DNA of 64,000 nucleotides. It comes from Bacillus salipaludis. Lineage in GTDB: Bacteria; Bacillota; Bacilli; Bacillales_B; DSM-18226. The stretch covers positions 7,638 through 71,637 of the forward strand of contig NZ_SMYO01000018.1 of assembly GCF_004358205.1 (NCBI RefSeq), written 5' to 3'. A program made the position numbers and the translations under genes. Positions 52,080 through 63,188 of the stretch are shown here, one piece after another (within the stretch, counting starts at the first letter, position 1; the number at the start of each line of letters is the position of its first letter). The notes under the pieces are model-generated. The model saw only the letters and a list, made by a program, of their open reading frames with translations. It was not told the DNA's origin and searched no databases.

Positions 52080-52554
52080 TGGTGCTATCCTTTACGCTAT
52101 GGCCATTATTCTTCTTAGTATTTCTTTTATAAAAGATCGAAATAAAACAAGAGATTCTCTATTAAAGTCATGGAAAAGCTTTCGTAATATTATACCTGAT
52201 ATGTTATCAATTATGCTTTTCGTTGGGCTGTCACTATCTATATTAACTCCATCCTTAATTTCTTCAATCATTGGAGAAAAATCTGGATTGACAGGTATTG
52301 TTTATTCAGCATTAATTGGTTCTATTGCACTAGTTCCAAGCTTTGTTGTATTTCCTCTTGGACACACATTAGTCCAAAATGGTGCAGGACTCCCTCAAGT
52401 AGCTGTATTAATGTCTACATTAATGTCTGTCGGAATCACAACTTTACCTATGGAACAAAAGATATTTGGGCGAAGTTTTGCCTATTCTCGCAACGTATCT
52501 GCAGTGGTAATGTCTCTAATATTTTCATATATTATTTGGGTGGTGATGGGATGA
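52072..52554 (+). CDS. Permease half A (split YraQ/ArsP-like permease)
   Basis: A 160-residue membrane protein with about four or five helices. The central motif IIGEKSGLTGIVYSALIGSIALVPSFVVFPLG is shared with the next gene product (MGEKSGIYGILFSLLLGVIAAGPLYVAFPIA), which is the internal repeat of YraQ/ArsP/DUF318-type permeases. Here the two repeats are separate genes. It overlaps the PadR gene upstream by eight bases and the second half downstream by 19 bases. The substrate is unknown; ArsP relatives export organoarsenicals. Confidence 0.7.
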   Translation: MINGAILYAMAIILLSISFIKDRNKTRDSLLKSWKSFRNIIPDMLSIMLFVGLSLSILTPSLISSIIGEKSGLTGIVYSALIGSIALVPSFVVFPLGHTLVQNGAGLPQVAVLMSTLMSVGITTLPMEQKIFGRSFAYSRNVSAVVMSLIFSYIIWVVMG

Positions 52555-53078
52555 ATGAATTAAAAAGGTATCGTTTCTTTTTCATTTTATTATTTGTGCT
52601 CATTATCCTTACCTTTGTAAACCAATCGGTTGGATGGAGCGCATTTCAATTAACAGGAAAAAGCATTTTAGATATGCTGTTTCTACTCCCGCCTGTCTTA
52701 ATATTCGTAGGTTTGCTTGACAAATGGGTGGAGAAAGAACAACTTATAAGATATATGGGAGAAAAATCCGGCATTTATGGCATTTTGTTCTCCCTATTAT
52801 TAGGAGTAATTGCAGCTGGTCCCCTCTACGTAGCTTTTCCAATTGCGGCACTATTATTAAAAAAAGGAGCAAGCATACGCTATATTGTATTTTTTTTAGG
52901 AGTTTGGACAACTGCAAAATTACCGGTTATTGTATATGAATTTGCTTCATTTGGAGTTAAATTTACACTCATTCATATTTGTTTTGGATTGTTATTTTTC
53001 TATTTAATGGGTATTATTTTTGAGAAATTTTATAAGCATCCACAATTGTTAAAGTATGATATAACTAAAGACGTTTAG
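52536..53078 (+). CDS. Permease half B (split YraQ/ArsP-like permease)
   Basis: A 180-residue membrane protein with about five helices, homologous to the preceding protein through the G-E-K-S-G...G-x-I-A-x-x-P-x-x-V-x-F-P motif. The ATG is used with a GGTGATGG site inside the upstream gene. A second conserved piece, GVWTTAKLPVIVYEFASFG, corresponds to VGITTLPMEQKIFG in half A. The two proteins presumably form a heterodimer equivalent to one full-length permease. The operon appears to end here. Confidence 0.7.
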   Translation: MGGDGMNELKRYRFFFILLFVLIILTFVNQSVGWSAFQLTGKSILDMLFLLPPVLIFVGLLDKWVEKEQLIRYMGEKSGIYGILFSLLLGVIAAGPLYVAFPIAALLLKKGASIRYIVFFLGVWTTAKLPVIVYEFASFGVKFTLIHICFGLLFFYLMGIIFEKFYKHPQLLKYDITKDV

Positions 53079-53597
53079 ATTTAGATTGATAAATCTTTAA
53101 TAACTCAATCCCAGATTATTTGTAGCTGCACCTACAACGGACTGTACAGCGAACAGCAAAAGATAGGACTCCTTTTAGAATCTTTCAGTACAATTTCTTT
53201 TGTACTTTCGTCAGGATCTCAGATAGATCAGTTAAGTGGAAACATTAGAAAAGAATTTTATAGAAAAAATTTTTAATAACGGATGGAAAAAAGACAACGG
53301 ATTCCGCTGCCTTTTTCCATCCGTTAATTTAAGAACAATAATTCACAAACTTTGCTTACTGAGTGAAAAAATGGGTATAACGCCTCTACATTAATAATGA
53401 TTTAGAATGGGCTAAAAAAACGGGCAGTTAAATAGGCTAAAAAGACTTCAAATACATATTTAAAAAGGCAAAAACTCACTATACATTTCTTAATATTTTT
53501 TTAAGTAGAATTCCCATTAAAACTAGCAGCTATTTCTCTTTTGGACATTTGTATAATTGCCATCGTATCTTCTTAATCTAAATTTATCCTGGGTCCT
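53079..53597. other. Intergenic region between convergent permease and DUF3231 genes
   Basis: The main feature is a perfect 14-base hairpin (AACGGATGGAAAAA / TTTTTCCATCCGTT, 53278-53325) that can terminate both strands. Otherwise AT-rich with no supported gene. Confidence 0.5.
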
Positions 53598-54596
53598 CTA
53601 TTTCATTAACTGATCTCCGTCAGCTGCATGAGGCGGTCTTTCCAACCACGCATGCTTAATTTGGAGATTTAAACCGTCCTCTGCGTAGAGTCCAATTTCT
53701 CCTTGTAATCGAACATAATCAGCAGCAATGTCACGTCTTGGACTAGCAGAAAGTGCAGTTCCGTAGTTTCCCATACCAGCAGCTGTCATCATGGAAGTTT
53801 GATACAACATTAATTTATCGGAAAAAGGAGACTCCGTTATATCCTGAACTTGTGCATCCCAGGTTACAGGTGCAGGAAGGTCATTTTTATGTAAGTATTT
53901 AGTTAAAACTTCAATTTGTTTCTTTGCAATTTCTTTACCCCGTCTGAAATATTCTCGGACATCCTTAGACTTTGCAACTTGAGCAAATCCAGTGATCACT
54001 GCTGAACCCATATTGTTTGTTTGAATATTAGAGTAGAGGTGAGTAATCTCTGCTGCAGTCAGCGGTCTTTGTTCACCCCACCACCCCGCTAAGAAATGTT
54101 GTTTTTCAACCATGTCCACTTCTTGAAGATAGGGAATATAGGGAGACCTAACTTCTATTCCCTTGGAAAGAAGGACGTTCGTTGTATCATTAAATAATTC
54201 CATTGTAGAAGAGATACAAGACATAAAGTGTTCCCGAATATCATTGCGAAAGGTATGCGGCAAAATGGCACCGTATGTAACTAAAGCCCCTTTAATCATA
54301 TTTTTAGTATAGAATAAAAAGAACTCATCAGAAAAAAGCCTTGGAGAATCCACATTAACATCGTTTTCAGTAAACCCAAGAGGGATAGCATGACCTTCTC
54401 CTTTAAATATTTTTGTAACAACTTGTACATGCTGTTGGGCCAAATCCAAAGCATGCTCTAGTACTTTTTTGATTTCCGCATCTTCGACTTTAGCTAAATA
54501 ATACTTATAAACACATACAAACATAGAATCCGCTATATAATTTGCCCATAGAGCACCCACTTCAGATGAAGTTAAACGAATATGATGAGTTTCCAT
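53598..54596 (-). CDS. DUF3231 family protein (paralogue)
   Basis: A 332-residue two-repeat protein homologous over its full length to the product at 23505-24509: LTSSEVGALWANYIADSMFVCVY, FTENDVNVDSPRLFSDEFFLF, the second half starting LTAAEITHLYSNIQTNNMGS and the end with GLNLQIKHAWLERPPHAADGDQL. It starts with ATG after TGGAGG. Both paralogues are single genes on the minus strand. Function unknown, probably spore-related by family. Confidence 0.85.
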   Translation of the reverse strand: METHHIRLTSSEVGALWANYIADSMFVCVYKYYLAKVEDAEIKKVLEHALDLAQQHVQVVTKIFKGEGHAIPLGFTENDVNVDSPRLFSDEFFLFYTKNMIKGALVTYGAILPHTFRNDIREHFMSCISSTMELFNDTTNVLLSKGIEVRSPYIPYLQEVDMVEKQHFLAGWWGEQRPLTAAEITHLYSNIQTNNMGSAVITGFAQVAKSKDVREYFRRGKEIAKKQIEVLTKYLHKNDLPAPVTWDAQVQDITESPFSDKLMLYQTSMMTAAGMGNYGTALSASPRRDIAADYVRLQGEIGLYAEDGLNLQIKHAWLERPPHAADGDQLMK

Positions 54597-55073
54597 AAAA
54601 ATACCTCCAGTTTTATAACTGCTGATATTATCCCCCTGTAAAAAATACTTTTAAAAATTTTTCCCGTTTTTTTCAATCAAAGTTAGAAAATCTTTGCCCA
54701 TTTGGAGTTTTTTAATTTAAAATGAATGATCCTATAAATGTTTATCAATCTTTAATAAACTAAACTGCTGCCCCTTTAGTTAAACAACTATAATGATAAT
54801 CTACTGTCAAAACTCCTGTTGTTCTTATCGCCTCGGTATTTTTTCACTCATAAATTGCCTTTGCTCCCGATGAATAAAGGCTATTTTTGATGAGTTTCTT
54901 GTATCATTAAAGTAATAAAGTTCAAGATTTTAAACCTAAAAAAGCCGATTCCCTAAATATTTAAGGAATCGGTATTTTTGGAATTGTTTTATTACATAAT
55001 CGCGCCCTTCAATTGAATAAGAACGGACTATATTTTATTGACATCATGGTCAACAAAGATCTGCAGACGAACG
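54597..55073. other. Intergenic region with terminator
   Basis: Holds CCGATTCC/GGAATCGG (54945-54972), the terminator of the minus-strand acetyltransferase gene, and at about 54766 a short copy of the CCCCTTTAGTTAAAC repeat. No gene. Confidence 0.5.
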
Positions 55074-55628
55074 CTAAGTTTCCATGTTTGTAATTTTGCC
55101 GAAAAGTAATGCATCATAATACTTATTCTCTATAAAATAGTGGTCCTTTAATCTTCCTTCTAACTCATATCTATTCTTTTCAAGTATCCGTGCAGAGCCA
55201 ATATTGGCATGAACTACCATGGCATAGAGTTTATGAAGATTAAGGGATTTAAATGCAAAATCACTCATCAATGCAACCATCTCTGTGCCATATCCCTTAC
55301 CCCAATATTGTTTATGTAACACATAACCAATTTCAGCTTTGTTGGCTTCTTTGTCAAAATTGAAAATCATGGCTGTCCCTATTATTGCTTGTGTTAATTT
55401 TTCAACAATGGAGGAATATAAATGAGTACCTACCGACTCACGGTTTAACATTACTTCAATGTGCTGATGAGATTCCTCTAAAGTATTCATCAAATTCCAG
55501 CCAATAAATCGTGAAACTTCTTGATCTGATGCAAAATGATGTATCTCTTGAACATCCTCTACCCTAAGGGCTTTGAAATAGATTTTTTCACCCTCCAATG
55601 AATGAAATAAATCAGCCTGTTTCTCCAT
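55074..55628 (-). CDS. GNAT acetyltransferase (RimJ/RimL type)
   Basis: The 184-residue protein has the RimJ/RimL layout: KIYFKALRVEDVQEIHHFASDQEVSRFIGW, FDKEANKAEIGYVLHKQYWGKGYGTEMVALM with the acetyl-CoA loop, and LHKLYAMVVHANIGSARILEKNRYELEGRLKDHYF. It transfers acetyl to an amine of a protein or small molecule. The ATG used lies after GGAGG; a longer frame lacks a site. Confidence 0.9.
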   Translation of the reverse strand: MEKQADLFHSLEGEKIYFKALRVEDVQEIHHFASDQEVSRFIGWNLMNTLEESHQHIEVMLNRESVGTHLYSSIVEKLTQAIIGTAMIFNFDKEANKAEIGYVLHKQYWGKGYGTEMVALMSDFAFKSLNLHKLYAMVVHANIGSARILEKNRYELEGRLKDHYFIENKYYDALLFGKITNMET

Positions 55629-55931
55629 TTTAACCTCCTTTAACCTCGTTTTATTAATGAACCTCTCCGATGGTAGCAAAAATGTCCCCAATTAAGGTTA
55701 ATATCAATGCACTCCTCTTAGTACATCTTTTCAAATAATTTTCCTTATATATGTTTCAACTATTTCCTGGGAATCTGACCCTATAAAGCAAAAGTGGTCA
55801 CATATTTATTCCCTATAAGTGCCCGATTGAGGAAGATCGCTTCAAATACCTTATTGAAGAAACGCACCTGATAGTTTAAGAAGAAATCTTTAAAGGCGGA
55901 AATCTAATTCATTTAAAGTCCAATTCAATAT
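55629..55931. other. Spacer with repeat copy
   Basis: About 55850-55885 carries GCACCTGATAGTTTAAGAAGAAAT, a member of the dispersed repeat family. No gene. Confidence 0.4.
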
Positions 55932-56369
55932 TCACCTGATTTTCTCCGCCAACTCTAAAATAATTCCCTCTGGACCACGAACGTAGCATAACTTATAACT
56001 ATCTTCATATTGCTGTATCTCACTAAAGATTTCCGTGCCCTTCTTTTTCAATTTTGCAACAATAGCTTCAATATCTTCAACAGCAAAACAAATATGTCGG
56101 ATACCCAGCGTATTTGCAAATGGTTGCTGAAAATCCTTTTCATCTGACGGCGTATAAAATTTAACTAGCTCTATCCATGCCTGACCATCTGGCATTCCCA
56201 ATCCTACACATGCCGTTTTAACATCATTAAGCCCAACTATTCTGTCCAACAGTTCTCCATCCAATTCCCATTCCGCTTGCACTTCAAGTCCTAAATCAAG
56301 AAAAAACGCTTTAGCCTCTGAAAGATCATTTACGTTTATGCTCACATGATCTATTCTATTGACCCTCAT
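55932..56369 (-). CDS. VOC superfamily (glyoxalase/epimerase-like) protein
   Basis: A 145-residue protein of two beta-alpha-beta3 modules with RIDHVSINVNDLSEAKAFF at the start, AWIELVKFYTP, then GIRHICFAVEDIEAIVAKL and CYVRGPEGIILELAEKI. The His, Glu, His and Glu at the usual metal-ligand positions are present, so it can bind a divalent metal. The pattern LDGELLDRIVGL resembles methylmalonyl-CoA epimerase or lactoylglutathione lyase relatives; the substrate is not defined. It starts with ATG after GGAGG. Confidence 0.88.
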   Translation of the reverse strand: MRVNRIDHVSINVNDLSEAKAFFLDLGLEVQAEWELDGELLDRIVGLNDVKTACVGLGMPDGQAWIELVKFYTPSDEKDFQQPFANTLGIRHICFAVEDIEAIVAKLKKKGTEIFSEIQQYEDSYKLCYVRGPEGIILELAEKIR

Positions 56370-56568
56370 CTCTCATACCTCCTATGTTCCTGTTATTTTC
56401 AATACCTATATTTGTGTTAGGTTTGTTTGGTATTCTATTTCGCTTAAAACAGAAAATATCCTTCTTCAACAAACCTGCCCCGTTATTTCAATAAGAAAAT
56501 GCGATCCTTCGTTATTAAAGCATCGCCCCCTTTAGTTTAAGTATATTACTTCACAATGAAAGAAATCT

Positions 56569-56865
56569 TTAATTCTGGACTACCATCCCATTTTTGAATT
56601 TCATCTGCGGAAAACTTCCACCAGCTATCTCTGATTCTGGTATAGCTTCTTCAATTCTTTTGACATCACTTTCATTTAGATGCACATCAAGAGATTTCAT
56701 TGATTCCTGAAGTTGATTTACTTTTCTGGCACAAATCGTCTCCTTAACTGGTATTCCTAGATCAATTCTTGCAGGCTGATACAGGTCGATATAGTCCACG
56801 CCTAAACGTTTAAGCGAATGTTTATCGAGTATAGATTCCAATGATATTATTGTCAACTTGGTCAC
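56569..56865 (-). pseudogene. Aldo/keto reductase relic with internal deletion
   Basis: The frame reads SLKRLGVDYIDLYQPARID, a central aldo/keto reductase strand, then passes directly to NQLQESMKSLDVHL and the C-terminal end EEAIPESEIAGGSFPQM. In intact enzymes these parts are separated by more than 100 residues. N terminus with the catalytic Tyr is missing. It is a decayed gene with an internal in-frame deletion. Two intact relatives are at 59303-61165. Confidence 0.65.
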
Positions 56866-57016
56866 TTATCTATATATTTTTCTCTAACTATCCTGCCCAG
56901 TTCGTCCAGTTAAAATGGGATCATTGCGGCAATCCAATTCTTTTGTGACAGACAATTTCGTTTTTCATATAATAAAAATGTGGAATGCTGATAAATTAAT
57001 AGGCTGGTGGGCTGGT

Positions 57017-57331
57017 ATGAGAATAAATTTATCACAGAATCAAATCGCTGAAATAAAACGAATAGTTCAAAAAGAACTTCTGTTAAAAGGAATCGAACCA
57101 ACAGATGAATATCTATTTATTAACTGTTTTTCGAAAATACATAAGGAAACCGTCTATTATCATCTGTTAGAAGAAAATGATACGTTGATTATTCGCTGCT
57201 ATGCACGCGTTTTTGATAACTTAGGTCTAAGCGAGATAATCAGAGACACAGCAAAAAATATATTTGAATATGTGGTAAAGCATACCGGATTACAAAACAC
57301 AATCTATATAGAAAACGGGATAGAATTTTAA
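57017..57331 (+). CDS. Hypothetical protein (104 residues)
   Basis: The product MRINLSQNQIAEIKRIVQKELL has a helical start, two or three beta strands (TVYYHLLEENDTLIIRCYARV) and a C-terminal helix with IFEYVVKHTG. It has no membrane segment. The ATG chosen has a weak GGTGGGCTGG site; earlier in-frame ATGs are no better. The family is not recognised. Confidence 0.5.
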   Translation: MRINLSQNQIAEIKRIVQKELLLKGIEPTDEYLFINCFSKIHKETVYYHLLEENDTLIIRCYARVFDNLGLSEIIRDTAKNIFEYVVKHTGLQNTIYIENGIEF

Positions 57332-57617
57332 TTTTAGGCTCTGTTAAATTTAATGTTGCAAAAAGGTCCAATTGATGAATAGCTATTGCAGATTGTTCAA
57401 TTAAACTGCTAGTTAGTACTATAAGAAAAAGCCACCATGATGGCAGCTGGATTTTAATCTTTTGCACCATTTATTGTAAGTGCAATATTTCAACATCTGT
57501 TTTGTTTTGAGAAAAAAATAGACTATATCTAACTTTAGTTGAAATAAGATTATTTTGTTTTATTGGGCTTTATTCCTTCCCCACACAAGCTGGTTTGCAT
57601 TCAATTACAAAATCTTA
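57332..57617. other. Spacer with repeat-like sequence
   Basis: AAAAAGCCACCATGATGGCAGCTGG at about 57425 resembles the GCCGCC/GGCAGC part of the dispersed repeat family. No gene or terminator is convincing. Confidence 0.35.
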
Positions 57618-58070
57618 TTAAACGCAAGTAAAGGATTGAATTTGTCTTAGGCTAATACCGTAATTAACCCATCTCTGTCCAGTCCAGCGATACCCTGAAA
57701 CAGAGTTTCGACCAATAAATGTTGGATAGAACCAAAATTGCTCACGACCTCTAAGCCATACATACGTGTATCTGTGTAAACAACGGATCATGCTGCCTGG
57801 GTCTACTGCGTATGCTCCTGCTTGGTGCATTTGTTGAGGAACAACTGATGGCGGTGGCGATGTTGGTGGTCCAGCTTCTGGATCATGATGACCGTGTGGT
57901 GGTCCAGGCGGAGCATGATGACCAGGTGGTGGTGCAGTTGGAGGCTGAGACACGCCAAATTGTCTTGAATCAATGGGCGAATAGTAATCTGTTTGGAATG
58001 GAGATGAAGATAGATAAGCATCTTGACTATATGGAATGTTATAGTACAGATGTAAATGACTAGTATTCAT
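57618..58070 (-). CDS. Pro/His-rich protein with conserved C-terminal domain
   Basis: The N-terminal 35 residues are Tyr- and Ser-rich, followed by a Pro-His-Gly linker (PPPGHHAPPGPPHGHHDPEAG) and a conserved C-terminal domain of about 55 residues (MIRCLHRYTYVWLRGREQFWFYPTFIGRNSVSGYRW). Proteins with such a C-terminal block occur in many Bacillus species and are uncharacterised. The ATG used is eight bases after AAGGAG. A spore-surface role is possible from composition. Confidence 0.7.
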   Translation of the reverse strand: MNTSHLHLYYNIPYSQDAYLSSSPFQTDYYSPIDSRQFGVSQPPTAPPPGHHAPPGPPHGHHDPEAGPPTSPPPSVVPQQMHQAGAYAVDPGSMIRCLHRYTYVWLRGREQFWFYPTFIGRNSVSGYRWTGQRWVNYGISLRQIQSFTCV

Positions 58071-58079
58071 AAAATGCAC

Positions 58080-58664
58080 TCCTTAATGTTTATTTTCAAA
58101 TCATCATATTCATTGGTTATTAACCTATAAACTTGTTTCAGCAAAATGTGTTTTTACCTATAAATCATATTTGGGCTTTATGACTGTGGAACAATTGAAG
58201 TAAATATATTTTTGTGCTGAGGTTAGAATCTTAATATGTTTTTAGCTTAATAAACCTAATCTTGTACCCTTGTCAAGGGCTGTTCCACAAACCTGCCATT
58301 TGGCGGAACAAGCAAAAGGCGCCGCAGCGACCTTGTATTAAACATAAGCGTCCGTTTGTTTAAGTACCATATTTCACAATAACGACACATGAGTACATCA
58401 GCTCTAAATGTGGAGAAATAAATTCTCAATTTTTTCTAGTAGGATTAATCTCCTCATCTATAATCCCAAGTGACTTACGCATCCCATACACCGAAGACAG
58501 CGAAGAGTAGAAATAGAGTCCATAAATTATAATAATTGTAAATATTTACAAATAATAGTTTGTAATAAAATCGATTGTATAGGCATTCATATGCCTTTCG
58601 TTTATACTGAATTATAAAATATCTTTCAAGACCAACAACCAAAATGAAAAAGGGAGATTATTCA
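58080..58664. other. Intergenic region with repeat and gene relic
   Basis: 58272-58380 is a copy of the repeat with CTGTTCCACAAACCTGCC and GTCCGTTTGTTTAAGTACC. On the minus strand, 58426-58545, a frame without start reads YGLYFYSSLSSVYGMRKSL and GIIDEEINPTRKN then stops, apparently the tail of a lost membrane protein. No intact gene. Confidence 0.4.
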
Positions 58665-59078
58665 ATGAAGCTCGATATCTACGTCAACTATCAAGGAGTT
58701 TGCGAACAGGCTTTTCAGTTCTATGAACAGCATCTCGGAGGAAGAATAACATCAATGATGGCTTTCAAACAACTGCCAGATACTACGAACGTTCCGGAAG
58801 GTAGGGAAAACGACATTTTGCATGCCACCATCGAGATTGGGGACACCATTCTAAGGGGAGCCGACATCCCCAAGGCAGAGCCTATGCGGAGTGTCTATCT
58901 GACACTCAGGGTTTACAGTGCAGAAGAGGCGGAGAGACTTTATACCTTGCTTTCTGAAGGAGGAGAAATCTTTATGCCCATGGAAGAAACATTTTTCGCT
59001 TTGCGTTTTGCTCAGCTGAGAGACAGGTTTGGAACGTCATGGATGCTCCTTTGTGAGCGTCAGTACATAGAAGGCTAG
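58665..59078 (+). CDS. PhnB-like VOC superfamily protein
   Basis: A 137-residue protein of the PhnB/DUF1428-like VOC type: MKLDIYVNYQGVCEQAFQFYEQHLGGRI at the start, ILHATIEIGDTILRGAD in the middle and a C-terminal FAQLRDRFGTSWMLL with the final D-x-F-G-x-x-W signature. Its metal-binding residues are not the standard set, as usual for this branch. Function unknown. The ATG used follows AGGGAG; an earlier ATG seven codons upstream lacks a site. Confidence 0.85.
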   Translation: MKLDIYVNYQGVCEQAFQFYEQHLGGRITSMMAFKQLPDTTNVPEGRENDILHATIEIGDTILRGADIPKAEPMRSVYLTLRVYSAEEAERLYTLLSEGGEIFMPMEETFFALRFAQLRDRFGTSWMLLCERQYIEG

Positions 59079-59244
59079 ACTATTCAGATGAAGTCCACAT
59101 CATTCGCTTCTTTGGTTACCTCACCCGTTCAACATAATATCGGCTGCTTGTCCTTGAGCAGCCGAATGTTCTTTAAGAAATGCACCCGGTAGTTTAAGTG
59201 TAATCCTTCACGATATAAAAGTTATTAAATTGTTATCCATAAAA

Positions 59245-59282
59245 AAAGCCGATGTTCACTTGTGAAGGAAATCGACTTTTTG
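59245..59282 (-). terminator. Terminator of the aldo/keto reductase operon
   Basis: AAAAGTCGATTT pairs imperfectly with GAACATCGGCTTTT on the minus strand, followed by a T-run. Just upstream (59178-59222) lies a repeat copy GCACCCGGTAGTTTAAGTG. Confidence 0.5.
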
Positions 59283-59302
59283 TTGTGCTATAGAAAATAA
59301 AA

Positions 59303-61171
<1,869 letters not shown>

Positions 61172-61350
61172 TCAACTCCTTACAGTCAAGATGTATAGAA
61201 AACTTTTAACTCCCTTATTATGCAATAAAAGAACAGGAAACCCTTATATAATTCCTATCAAATCATTGCCTAATCCTCTCACACCACTAACACTTCGGAG
61301 GAATATGTATTAATATGGAACTATAAAAAACAGAGACACAGGAGGTTTTT

Positions 61351-62271
61351 ATGTCCAAACAAATCGACAAACAGCGTTCGGAACTCACCCAACTTATTGA
61401 GAGGCACACAGGTAAGGACGGGGCTCATGAGACTGCAATATCTTCTTTATCATTCTCTCGGTTCTCTGATGTTACAGGTCCAGCTTACGGAGTTTACATG
61501 CCCTCTTTATGCATAATCGTTCAAGGCAAAAAGGAGGTTTTACTGGCACAGGAGACCTATGTGTACGGTCCTGCAGATTACCTTGTTGCATCCGTGAACT
61601 TGCCAATTACCGGTATAGTTACGGAAGCTTCTTCTGAAAATCCGTATTTGGCACTCAAACTTGAATTTACGCCAAACCAAATATTGGAGGTATTACAGGA
61701 TTCACATCTTCCAGTTAACCCAAAAGAAAATGCCAGAAGAGGCATGTATGTAAGCCAAATCGAGGATTCTTTGTTGGACGCTGTAACCAGATTAGTACAT
61801 TTGCTGGAGACTCCTTACGATATACCGGTTCTTGCACCTCTTATCACAAAGGAAATTATCTATAGGGTTTTACAGGGGCAGCATGGAGTTACATTAGGGC
61901 AAATAGGGCTAGAAGGAAGTTCAGCTCATCTAATTGGGGTTGTGATTGAACATATCATGAAAAACTATGACCAATCTTTTCGGATTGAGGACCTTGCAGA
62001 AATTGCGAACATGAGTGTTTCTTCCTTTCATAGGCACTTTAAAGAGGTAACAGCAATGAGCCCTATTCAGTTTCAAAAACAACTAAGACTACAGGAAGCT
62101 CGTCGCCTGTTATTATCCGAGTCAACTGATGCCACCGATGCTGCATTCCGAGTAGGCTACGAAAGTCCATCTCAATTCAGCAGAGAATATTCTAGGATGT
62201 TTGGTCTACCGCCAAAAGAGGATATTAAGCGATTGAAAGAAACCTATGAGCAGCAAATTATAAACCCATAA
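61351..62271 (+). CDS. AraC family transcriptional regulator (YqhC-like)
   Basis: A 306-residue protein with an AraC N-terminal arm domain (about 20-180: YMPSLCIIVQGKKEVLL, YGPADYLVASVNLPITG) and two C-terminal helix-turn-helix motifs (IEDLAEIANMSVSSFHRHFKEVT, then ATDAAFRVGYESPSQFSREYSRMFG). In E. coli the relative YqhC activates aldehyde reductase genes beside it. The arrangement here, divergent from two aldo/keto reductases, is the same. It starts with ATG after AGGAGG. Confidence 0.92.
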   Translation: MSKQIDKQRSELTQLIERHTGKDGAHETAISSLSFSRFSDVTGPAYGVYMPSLCIIVQGKKEVLLAQETYVYGPADYLVASVNLPITGIVTEASSENPYLALKLEFTPNQILEVLQDSHLPVNPKENARRGMYVSQIEDSLLDAVTRLVHLLETPYDIPVLAPLITKEIIYRVLQGQHGVTLGQIGLEGSSAHLIGVVIEHIMKNYDQSFRIEDLAEIANMSVSSFHRHFKEVTAMSPIQFQKQLRLQEARRLLLSESTDATDAAFRVGYESPSQFSREYSRMFGLPPKEDIKRLKETYEQQIINP

Positions 62272-62297
62272 ACCCCTTCCTTATGATCGGGGTTTTT
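62271..62297 (+). terminator. Terminator of the araC-like gene
   Basis: AACCCC and GGGGTT pair across a 12-base loop, followed by TTTTTTG. A 70-codon minus frame across it (62258-62470) is judged spurious. Confidence 0.65.
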
Positions 62298-62510
62298 TGT
62301 GGAGAAATAAGAAAATAATTTGGAAAGAGCATCAAAGGAAAAGTTGGTGTAACCAACAGATTATGAATAATTAAACTTAAACCAACTTTAAACTTAAACT
62401 CTTTGTTAAATCTCCCCCAAACTTTCCTATATTCTTTGTCATTTAATTTTTGTCTCAATTTCTTAAACACACCCTTTACTTCAAGAAGGCTTCAATTATA
62501 AATTTCATTT

Positions 62511-63001
62511 TTAATCCAAATAGGGAGATTTAAATTCTTCCATGTATAATCCAGTCTCTTCGATTTTTTGACGAGCTGTAGGAGAATCTATACTTGCTCC
62601 AATATACATATAATAATCGTATCCGAAGTGAACAAAAAACCTGTCTTTGTAACTTAATTTGCACCAAATAACTTCCCGTAAGCTTAATTTTGCTAACTCT
62701 ATAATCTCCCGCGCACTGACGGATTTACCCACCCAAATGTTTGACAAAAAAGGAACAGCGCTTTGGTTCTTCTTTACTTCATCAGAGCATATTTCAAGTC
62801 ATCTAGATAAAGCTTTTTATAGCCCGTTTCATTCATAAACCTAGTGATGGAATTTAAGTAGTTTGATTCAGTTTTTAAATATTCTTCTTCACTAACCTTT
62901 TTTCCTACCTCAGAAAAACTTGTCCATTCTTCAAGGTCCAGATAAGAGCCTTCTTCCTCTCTCTTTTTCGGGTTATATTTTGTTATTCTCCAAGAAAACA
63001 A
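62511..63001 (-). pseudogene. Hypothetical gene split by a frameshift
   Basis: The first part starts at TTG after AGGGGTG and encodes MFSWRITKYNPKKREEEGSY...GYKKLYLDDLKYALMK. In another frame the text continues KKNQSAVPFLSNIWVGKSVSAREIIELAKLSLREVIWCKLSY...MEEFKSPYLD. The two join naturally at about 62770, so one indel has divided a protein of about 165 residues. The family resembles short uncharacterised Bacillus proteins. If the second part is still made, it would start at an internal TTG. Confidence 0.6.
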
Positions 63002-63188
63002 GTGGTTACACCCCTGCTTTATTTTATTATGAGCGAATTTTTGAGATTTTGAGATAATTTTTTATTCAATTAACCTGTCACTATAGTGTAATAAAAAATG
63101 CTGTTTAAAATGACAGCTTGAACTACAACTCTCCCCCCCATTAATTGAATAAGAACCGTGACATTTATTCCACATTCGCGCCCGTTGA

